Shown: piece by piece, positions 58,000-64,000 of the stretch
How positions within the stretch are numbered: the first letter of the stretch is position 1
How the letters are laid out: each line of letters starts with the position of its first letter
NCBI RefSeq assembly: GCF_024529975.1
Contig: NZ_AP024898.1
Span: 558,001-622,000 of the forward strand
Length of the DNA stretch: 64,000 nt
Direction of reading: 5' to 3'
From: Vibrio quintilis
GTDB lineage: Bacteria > Pseudomonadota > Gammaproteobacteria > Enterobacterales > Vibrionaceae
Position numbers and translations under genes: made by a program
The notes under the pieces: generated by a model
Told to the model about the DNA's origin: nothing
What the model saw: only the letters and a program-made list of their open reading frames with translations
Databases searched by the model: none

Positions 58000-58458
58000 T
58001 TAAAGAACGGGAAAAATTCCAGCAGGTTTGACTTCTTTCAGGACATACATACTTTGCATTTCCCGGATGAAAGGTAAGCGACGAATGGTCTTCATGGTAA
58101 ATTCATCATAAGCATCAAGATTTGCTACCAGCACCTGAAGCAGAAATTCGCCCACACCGATGCTGTAACAAAGGATAATCTCTCCCGAGGTACTGACTTC
58201 TTCCTCAAATTGTTTCAGATCTGATTCACTGTGTTTATCCAGCATCACCCGGGTGAAAACCATGACGTTTAAGCCAATTTTTTTACGGTCAATCACCGCC
58301 CGGTAGCCTTGAATCACCTGATCATTTTCCAGTCTTCTGACTTTTCTCCAGCATGGCGATGCTGATATGCCGACTTTGTCAGCCAGCACCTGGTTTGTCA
58401 TCCGGGCATCCTGTTGTAATAACATCAGAATTTTGCCGTCTGTTTTATTTAAAGTCAT
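58000..58458 (-). CDS. Lrp/AsnC-family transcriptional regulator
   Basis: 152 residues. An N-terminal winged helix (LNKTDGKILMLLQQDARM, VGISASPCWRKVRRLE) and an AsnC ligand-binding domain (ILCYSIGVGEFLLQVLVANL). It is divergent from the gene group starting at 58959. An amino-acid-responsive regulator at the edge of an amino-acid biosynthetic cluster makes a local regulator plausible. Confidence 0.88.
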   Translation of the reverse strand: MTLNKTDGKILMLLQQDARMTNQVLADKVGISASPCWRKVRRLENDQVIQGYRAVIDRKKIGLNVMVFTRVMLDKHSESDLKQFEEEVSTSGEIILCYSIGVGEFLLQVLVANLDAYDEFTMKTIRRLPFIREMQSMYVLKEVKPAGIFPVL

Positions 58459-58958
58459 GATGTAGAGATCCTCTTTATTCGCCTTCTGAGTGTTTTAAAA
58501 TTTTTAAATTTATTATCTGTTTGTTGTTTATTTTTATGTTGTTCCCTTCACGGGAGCATGGTGACTTTTTACCTGCTCCGGTTTCCTGCCAGATAAAAGG
58601 ACCATGATTCCTCTGCAACCGGGTTTGGACCACTCAAAGTATATATGCGCTTTTATGTATAATTACAATCAGTATTAGCGATTACTGCGATAAGAAAATC
58701 CGATGGAACTAATCTGAATCCATCAAAAAATTCGTTTGTTCTGTAAATTCAGATACTTCTGCGAACCCGTTCGGTGAAATTAATCTGAATTGTCCATTTC
58801 GGTGGTTAAAAGTAAATTGTTTTCTGCTTTTTTTTGCGAAAAAAGGTGACATTTTCCTTTTCAGCTTCTGCATAATAATTTCATCCCTGCCGGACGGACG
58901 TAAATTGGCAGGTAAATATAATAAAAACAATAGGTTAGTTTGATAAAGGAGCCTCTCT
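58459..58958. other. Gene-free divergent regulatory region
   Basis: 500 bp between the Lrp-type gene and the Dabb gene. AT-rich tracts (TATATATGCGC, TATGTATAATTACAATC near 58640-58670) could be promoters. No long hairpin or RNA gene is recognised, and a weak minus-strand frame at 58709-58930 lacks support. Confidence 0.4.
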
Positions 58959-59303
58959 ATGATATTGCATATCGTTCTTTTTCAATTCAGAACACCATGG
59001 AACTGGTCTGCCAGGCAGGCGCAGGAAGCCGAGCTGGTTACGCAAAATCATCCGACACACATCGATGAAATTAAAGGCTGGTTTTGCGGAAGAAACATGA
59101 CAATCCGTGATATCGCCGCTGATTTTGTTGTCCTGGGGTTGTTCAATAACACGGATGAACTGCAAAGTTACATCATGCATCCGGATCACCAGCAAGGTGT
59201 TAAACAATGGCAGGCGCTGGCTGACTGGCAGGTGGTCGATGTTGAGTTATCCGGCGATCATTGCCATACATCTGGTGAATTATCTTTATTGAAGACCGTC
59301 TGA
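58959..59303 (+). CDS. Dabb-fold (dimeric alpha/beta barrel) protein
   Basis: 114 residues with AAAGGAG before ATG 58959. The pattern MILHIVLFQFRT, DFVVLGLFNNTDELQSYIMHPDHQQ and WQVVDVELS fits the stress-responsive Dabb family. Some members are cyclases or lyases in polyketide and related pathways, others are of unknown role. The first gene of the right-end cluster. Confidence 0.75.
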   Translation: MILHIVLFQFRTPWNWSARQAQEAELVTQNHPTHIDEIKGWFCGRNMTIRDIAADFVVLGLFNNTDELQSYIMHPDHQQGVKQWQALADWQVVDVELSGDHCHTSGELSLLKTV

Positions 59304-59305
59304 CT

Positions 59306-59335
59306 ATACCCAAACAACCGGTATCTTCCGGTTGC
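59306..59335. repeat. Intergenic ATACCCAAACAACC repeat
   Basis: ATACCCAAACAACC at 59306-59319 is followed by a short hairpin AACCGG/CCGGTT. The same 13-14-bp start occurs at 54357 (TATACCCAAACAA) and in the arms of the element at 40822 and 41079, always between genes. Confidence 0.55.
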
Positions 59336-59553
59336 ATGGCTATATATTCTTATTTGAATCAACAGGTTCCATGAAGAAGCAGTAGATCGGTATCTGCTCT
59401 GTCTCTTTTTCGTTCTGTGCCGGACTCGTTCTGTACCGGATGTTTTTCAGAGGCAGGGGGGCTGAATGTATCTGCAATCAATGCGCTGAATCGTCATTCA
59501 GTCAGATAAAAAACAGTTAATCAAAAGTCAGTTGGAGTGACTGAGGTAAAGTT

Positions 59554-60963
59554 ATGTACGCAATTTTTAAGCAAGGCTTCTATGAGAAAGCCAAAGCCGT
59601 TTATGAACTACATGAGCGTTTTGAAAAAGGAAGTGTCGGACCTGATGAGCTGAGACAGCATCAGGAATCACAGTTGCGTCAGGTTCTGGGATATGTCAGG
59701 CAAGGGTCTGAGTTTTACCGGAAACAACTTGCGGATTTCAGTGAACCGGTATGCGAATCGATTACCCTGCAACAGTTAAAGTTATTACCTTTTACCACCA
59801 AAGAACAGATACGGCACCAAAGGGCGCTTTTATCTGCCGCACCACTACATGAGTCATGGGTTTATTATGAGACCACGGGAACCACAGGCGCGCCGACGCC
59901 ATGCCCGAGAAGTGAAACGGACTCAATGCACAATAATACCCCGTTGATTCTCCGCTACCGTGATATTTTCAACCAGCACGGTACACAGCATGTTGTCGGG
60001 GTGATGGGGCCAACCGAATTACACTCTACCGGGGATACATTTGAAGATGTGATGCGTAGTCTCGGTCACAGTGTGGTGAAAATGTGGCCACGCTCTCCGG
60101 TGGTCGGGATGAAAAGAGCCACAGCACTGATTGAAGAACTGGGGATTACCGCGCTGGTTTGTACCCCGGCAGTCGCGATTGATCTGGCCCGCTACATGAA
60201 AGAAGCCGGACAATCTGTAGCTGATAGTCCGGTTCGTCTGATTCTCACGCTTGGTGAACTGACAACCCCGGCGCTGTTGCGAAATCTCGGGCACACCTGG
60301 GGCGCTAAAATTTACAACTGTATGTACGCATCGCAGGAATCTTCCATTCTGGCGGTTTGTGCTGCGGATGAATTGCTCTATACCGTGCCGCTGAATAATT
60401 ATTATGAGCTCATCGACCCTGATACCGGCGACCTGCTGGCTCCGGGCGACAATGAAATTGCCGGTGAGCTGGTTATCACGCATCTGTATCCGGGGCAGAA
60501 ACCTTTAATCCGCTACCGGACCGGCGATATGGTCAGGGCGGTGCAACTGCCTGACGGCCGGTTAAAAATTACGCCGGTTGGCCGGGTGCGAGATCGTTTG
60601 ATACTCAATGGCACGGAATATTATGCCTGGGATCTGGAAGCTGCATTGCTGGAACATCTGCCCGGCTGTCTTGATTATGCGATTCAGATCCACACTGAAA
60701 ACGGCGCAGATTGCCTGAATATTATTGTCGAGCTGACAGATACATCGTCCCATCAATCCGACACGCTGGCACAGGTCAGAGCGTATATGGAAAATCAGCT
60801 GGACGGGGTCAAGATTGAACTCAACGCCGGAGAAACATCCGCTTTATCCGCGACATCCGCTATGGTGAGCTGGAAAGCGGCCCGGCTGCATGATCTGCGT
60901 CAGGAAGGGGATAACTCCGATCGTGAGGCGGCACTGGCATTGCTTGGACGGGGGTTTAAATAA
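59554..60963 (+). CDS. PaaK-like adenylate-forming enzyme (acyl-CoA ligase type)
   Basis: 469 residues. It shows the A3 loop (YYETTGTTGAPTPCPRS), VMGPTELHSTGDTFED, the A8-type LIRYRTGDMVRA and GRVRDRLILNG, as in phenylacetate-CoA ligase relatives. It activates a carboxylic acid as acyl-AMP; the substrate is unknown, perhaps an amino or keto acid made by the neighbouring enzymes. No carrier-protein domain is fused. Its stop overlaps the next start (TAATG). Confidence 0.85.
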   Translation: MYAIFKQGFYEKAKAVYELHERFEKGSVGPDELRQHQESQLRQVLGYVRQGSEFYRKQLADFSEPVCESITLQQLKLLPFTTKEQIRHQRALLSAAPLHESWVYYETTGTTGAPTPCPRSETDSMHNNTPLILRYRDIFNQHGTQHVVGVMGPTELHSTGDTFEDVMRSLGHSVVKMWPRSPVVGMKRATALIEELGITALVCTPAVAIDLARYMKEAGQSVADSPVRLILTLGELTTPALLRNLGHTWGAKIYNCMYASQESSILAVCAADELLYTVPLNNYYELIDPDTGDLLAPGDNEIAGELVITHLYPGQKPLIRYRTGDMVRAVQLPDGRLKITPVGRVRDRLILNGTEYYAWDLEAALLEHLPGCLDYAIQIHTENGADCLNIIVELTDTSSHQSDTLAQVRAYMENQLDGVKIELNAGETSALSATSAMVSWKAARLHDLRQEGDNSDREAALALLGRGFK

Positions 60964-61982
60964 TGAGTCACTCACAAAACGTATCCAATCCGCCCGGAGT
61001 ATCGGTCAATCAGGCAAAGATACAGCCACAGGCACCGGAGCGGATTCATCATCACTGGGTCTATCTTCACGGGGACTACATACCGGCAGAACAGGCTTCT
61101 ATTGCTGTCACCACGCAGGCATTTAATTATGGAACAGCTGTATTTGAAGGGATTCGCGGTTATCTGAATCCCCGTACTAACATTCTGTCTGTGTTCCGGT
61201 TAGACGACCACCTCCGTCGGCTGAAGCAGTCGGCAGATCTGCTTCTGATTGACAGTTTACCTTCGGTGGAAAAGCTGACCCGGGTTGTACTTGAACTTCT
61301 GCACCGGAATGAAGCGGCGCAGGATTGTTATCTCCGGCCTGTGGCGTATAAACAAAGCTTGCTGCCCGGTGCAGGATTTGGTGTCAAGCTGACCGGTGTC
61401 AGCAGCGGGCTGTCGGTGAATTCCCTCAATATGCCATCCGCCGCTGCTGAAAAGGAAAGCCGTTGCACCATCTCGCGCTGGCAGCGGATACCGGACAATG
61501 TGATACCGGCCAGAGCGAAAATTACCGGCAGTTATGTCAATTCCGCGCTGGCGATGGAATCTGCCCGCCGGGGCGGGTTTGACGATGCCCTGATGCTTAA
61601 TATTCAGGGGAATCTGGCCGAAGCCACCACCTCAAATGTGTTTCTGGTGCGGCAGGGAAAGCTGGTTACGCCGCCGGTCAGCGCCCATATTCTCGAAGGC
61701 ATTACCAGAGATTCTGTCATTCAGCTGGCGGACTATATGGGATTTACCGTTGAACAGCGGGATATTGCGCCCTCTGAAATTTTTGCTGCAGAGGAATGCT
61801 TTCTGACCGGAACCGGGGTGGAAATTAAACCGGTGACTCAGATTGATCACTGCTTTCTGAACAGTGGTAAAGAGAACAGCATCACCCGGCAGGTTCAGTC
61901 TGCTTATCTGAAAGCCGTGCGCGGGGAACTCCCGGCATTCAGTCACTGGCTGACCCCCGTTTATACACCGGCAGGAGGATAA
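60963..61982 (+). CDS. Branched-chain aminotransferase-like (fold IV PLP enzyme)
   Basis: 339 residues. It contains FEGIRGYLNP, RLDDHLRRLKQSA, the PLP lysine in RPVAYKQSLLP, NLAEATTSNVFLVRQGK and LEGITRDSVI, all IlvE-type. A genuine ilvE is expected elsewhere, so this copy probably transaminates the keto acid made by the BacA-like enzyme downstream. It is coupled to the previous gene by a TAATG overlap. Confidence 0.85.
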   Translation: MSHSQNVSNPPGVSVNQAKIQPQAPERIHHHWVYLHGDYIPAEQASIAVTTQAFNYGTAVFEGIRGYLNPRTNILSVFRLDDHLRRLKQSADLLLIDSLPSVEKLTRVVLELLHRNEAAQDCYLRPVAYKQSLLPGAGFGVKLTGVSSGLSVNSLNMPSAAAEKESRCTISRWQRIPDNVIPARAKITGSYVNSALAMESARRGGFDDALMLNIQGNLAEATTSNVFLVRQGKLVTPPVSAHILEGITRDSVIQLADYMGFTVEQRDIAPSEIFAAEECFLTGTGVEIKPVTQIDHCFLNSGKENSITRQVQSAYLKAVRGELPAFSHWLTPVYTPAGG

Positions 61983-61986
61983 ACAG

Positions 61987-62619
61987 ATGACACTCAATTT
62001 TATGGACATGGGACTGAACCGGGTGGTTAATTTTCCTGTTTACACACTGGGGCCATCCGGCACCAGCAGTGAGTTTGCGTCTCAGTATTTCTGCCGCAGG
62101 ATGAACCAGAATTATCAACAGCGCAGACATCGGATCAATCTGATGCCGACCTATGAAGAAGCCCGCGATGAGGTCAAACATCAGCATGGTGTGATGGTGG
62201 TGGCGAATGCCTATGCCAGCATTAATAACTTTTATATGGATCCGAACCTCGAACTGCTGGCGACTTTTGTGTTTGATACGCCTTTATACGGGCTGGCGGT
62301 GAAACAGGATCTGCCGGACCGGGAACTGCGGATTGCGTCTCATCCGGCGCCGATTCCGCTGATCGAAGAACTGATTCCCGAAGGGGTGCAGGTCAGGGAA
62401 ATTATCCGGATGACTTCAACCAGCGCTGCGGCTCAGGCTGTGGTTAATAATGAAGTGGATATGGCACTGACAACCGAGATTGCAGCTGGTCTGCATCAGC
62501 TGAAATTTGTTTCCAGAATCCGGCCAATTCATATGTTGTGGTCTGTTTTCGGTTATGGCGTGGATGACGAAGTGAAAAGTGAAGAGAAAAATAAGCAAGA
62601 AGGAGAGATCACATGCTGA
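61987..62619 (+). CDS. BacA-like prephenate decarboxylase (non-aromatising)
   Basis: 210 residues. It resembles the prephenate-dehydratase fold but much more closely BacA of bacilysin synthesis, as I recall that sequence: TLGPSGTSSEFASQYF, NNFYMDPNLELLATFVFDTP, LYGLAVKQD, STSAAAQAVVNNEVDMALT, WSVFGYG. The TRF motif of prephenate dehydratases is missing. BacA decarboxylates prephenate without aromatisation to dihydro-4-hydroxyphenylpyruvate. The aminotransferase 4 bp upstream would give dihydrotyrosine. The homology is judged by eye. Confidence 0.8.
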   Translation: MTLNFMDMGLNRVVNFPVYTLGPSGTSSEFASQYFCRRMNQNYQQRRHRINLMPTYEEARDEVKHQHGVMVVANAYASINNFYMDPNLELLATFVFDTPLYGLAVKQDLPDRELRIASHPAPIPLIEELIPEGVQVREIIRMTSTSAAAQAVVNNEVDMALTTEIAAGLHQLKFVSRIRPIHMLWSVFGYGVDDEVKSEEKNKQEGEITC

Positions 62620-63158
62620 AGATGCAAAAGCATACGCTGGAAACCGCTCCTGAACAGAGCTGGAAGTTGCTGCAATGCTCGCTGGATACATTTGGCTTTA
62701 TTGTTAATCAGAGTGCTTACATGTCGGAATCTCCGGAATTACTGGATGCTTATCAGTATGTTCATGGCTTGTTTTCCGGTTGCACCCTGACAGAAGAAGA
62801 TCGCACCGTTGTCTGGATCACGATGGGTCAGACTTTTCAGTGTGATTATACCGTACATGTTCATCACTATATCGCCCGTCAGCGCAGTGTTTCAGCAGAG
62901 CTGCTGCATCAGTTGGATGAAGCACCGGATCAACTGTCGCCCAGACTTGCAGCGTTGCGTGAATTCACCCGTGTGGTGTGTCAGGCTCAGGGGAAAATTC
63001 CACATCAGGCAGCTCTGAAATTTTTGCAGGCAGGTTATACCCGGCGCAACATACTGGAAATTTTTCTCGCGCTGTCGCAGAAACTCTATGGCGCTTTGGT
63101 CAATAGTCTTGCTGATACGCCTGTCGATGAAGTGTTTACCCAGGCTGGCTCAGCCTGA
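62613..63158 (+). CDS. AhpD/carboxymuconolactone decarboxylase-like protein
   Basis: 181 residues starting within the last codons of the BacA-like gene (7-bp overlap), so coupled. The helical AhpD-like fold is suggested by LTEEDRTVVWITMGQTFQCDYTVHVHH (with one Cys instead of the CxxC redox pair), then AALREFTRVV. The missing second Cys makes a peroxidase-partner role doubtful. Role in the pathway unknown. Confidence 0.7.
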   Translation: MLKMQKHTLETAPEQSWKLLQCSLDTFGFIVNQSAYMSESPELLDAYQYVHGLFSGCTLTEEDRTVVWITMGQTFQCDYTVHVHHYIARQRSVSAELLHQLDEAPDQLSPRLAALREFTRVVCQAQGKIPHQAALKFLQAGYTRRNILEIFLALSQKLYGALVNSLADTPVDEVFTQAGSA

Positions 63159-63197
63159 TCTTTAAGGTCAACAGACCCTAATCAGAAAGGAAATATT

Positions 63198-64000
63198 ATG
63201 CGTTATTTCGATCGCAGACATGTTGAATCATGTCTGGATATCCCTTTGTGTCTGGAGCTCAGCCAAAAGGCATTTGAATTACATTCTCAGGGGCTGGTGC
63301 AGCAACCAGACAGAACCATCATTGCGTCCGGGGACGGGCGGCTGATGGGCACCATGCCTGCATATATCAGTCGCGGCGACTATGCCGGTTTTGGTCTGAA
63401 AGCGATTCTGGCTGATTTTTCGGTCTCCGAACCACATGAAGGCTGTATTCTTCTTTATGACACTCAGGGCATGGTTGCGGTGGATGCCAGCTCAGTGACC
63501 GAACTGCGCACAGCTGCGGCATCAGCTTGGGCAACCGATTTACTTGCTCCTGAGGGTGCCAGCCAGCTGGCAATTCTGGGCACCGGAATCCAGGCCAGAA
63601 AACATCTGCAGATGATGAAAGCGATTCGCCCGGTTGAGTCCGTCACCATCTGGGGCTGGCGTGAGGCGGGTGTCCGGCGTTTTGCTGATTGGGCACAGAC
63701 AGAAACCGGGATTGAAATCAGGGTTGCAGACACGCCTGCTGAAGCTGTTGCAGAGGCCGATATTATCTGTACTGTGACAGCGTCACGTGAACCTCTTCTC
63801 TCTGCATCTGATCTGCCGGAGAAGTGTCATATTAACGCGGTTGGAGCCTCAGCCATGGGATTTCAGGAGCTGGATGCTGATGTGTATCGTGACTGTGACT
63901 ACTTTCTCGATTCCCGGCTGGCTTCTGCAGCGGCATCTCAATGTTTACAACAGGCAAAAGAGCAAGGATATATTTCCCCGGATGATCAGGGACGGGAAAT
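63198..64000 (+). CDS. Ornithine cyclodeaminase/mu-crystallin family enzyme (3' end outside window)
   Basis: It starts at ATG 63198 (AAAGGAA upstream) and is open to the window edge, about 267 residues. It has the family N-terminal domain (LMGTMPAYISRGDYAGFGLKAI), TELRTAAASAWATDLLAP and the NAD-binding LAILGTGIQARKHLQMM, then INAVGASAMGFQELD. Members reduce imino acids or cyclise ornithine using NAD(P). In this cluster it may reduce or form a cyclic amino acid. Partial, so catalytic completeness is untested. Confidence 0.85.
   Translation, partial: MRYFDRRHVESCLDIPLCLELSQKAFELHSQGLVQQPDRTIIASGDGRLMGTMPAYISRGDYAGFGLKAILADFSVSEPHEGCILLYDTQGMVAVDASSVTELRTAAASAWATDLLAPEGASQLAILGTGIQARKHLQMMKAIRPVESVTIWGWREAGVRRFADWAQTETGIEIRVADTPAEAVAEADIICTVTASREPLLSASDLPEKCHINAVGASAMGFQELDADVYRDCDYFLDSRLASAAASQCLQQAKEQGYISPDDQGRE

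Noticed and set aside
58709..58930. 73-residue minus-strand frame in the region between the Lrp-type gene and the Dabb gene
   Set aside because: Start without ribosome-binding site and no similarity that I can name; it may be a remnant, but support is too weak.
61987..62619. Ordinary prephenate dehydratase (PheA-type)
   Set aside because: The TRF motif and the ACT domain are missing, and the residue pattern follows BacA much more closely.

Overview
The window looks like a chromosome segment of a Vibrionaceae bacterium, probably a Vibrio. The family-level call rests on the mix of gammaproteobacterial core genes: zur, katG, aaaT (yhhY), a yjfI-J-K-L-M-C cluster, a fused lplT-aas, a bgl operon with a BglG target RNA, and methyl-accepting chemotaxis and EAL-domain proteins. 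The genus is an inference.

Bases 1 to about 30,470 are an eroded array of contact-dependent-inhibition (CdiA/FHA-type, two-partner secretion) 3' ends. At least seven toxin-immunity modules (M1-M7) lie on the + strand: M1 2-3393, M2 4923-9845, M3 12963-15882, M4 17259-18474, M5 19420-20254, M6 20557-22907, M7 26353-29618. There are also orphan immunity-like genes and a scrap of an eighth toxin at 23153. Only M1 runs in from outside the window and could be the end of a full-length cdiA; the others lack their 5' ends and look like silent cassettes. Their CdiA scaffolds are near-identical direct repeats of two classes. Class A is in M1, M6 and M7. Class B is in M2 and M3 and carries an HExxH motif. 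The scaffolds stay conserved up to a fixed point, after which the AT-richer toxin and immunity genes differ completely. Predicted toxin types include ADP-ribosyltransferases (M1, M3), a clan-CD (caspase-like) cysteine-protease fold (M2), a C39/papain-like protease (M4) and a DNA/RNA non-specific nuclease (M7).

Between the modules lie pieces of IS256, IS3 and IS4 elements, a group II intron sitting in an IS256 remnant, and six truncated antisense copies of one nucleotidyltransferase-HEPN (MNT-HEPN) gene. The only intact copy (25352-26260) is followed closely by an endonuclease V gene (nfi).

From 30.6 kb onwards the sequence is ordinary gene-dense chromosome. It holds zur and a COG0523 metal GTPase; aaaT; katG; a chemoreceptor with a secreted Cache-like partner; an EAL phosphodiesterase with a degenerate GGDEF domain; a DUF4365 nuclease-like membrane protein split by an IS200 element; the yjf stress cluster with an inserted potassium channel; lplT-aas; and bglG-RAT-bglF-6-phospho-beta-glucosidase.

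The right end (58.0-64.0 kb) looks like the start of a small biosynthetic cluster: an Lrp-type regulator, a Dabb-fold protein, a PaaK-like adenylating enzyme, a branched-chain-type aminotransferase, a BacA-like prephenate decarboxylase, an AhpD-like protein and an ornithine-cyclodeaminase-family enzyme cut by the window edge. The BacA-like gene suggests a dihydro-aromatic (non-aromatised prephenate-derived) amino acid as the building block.
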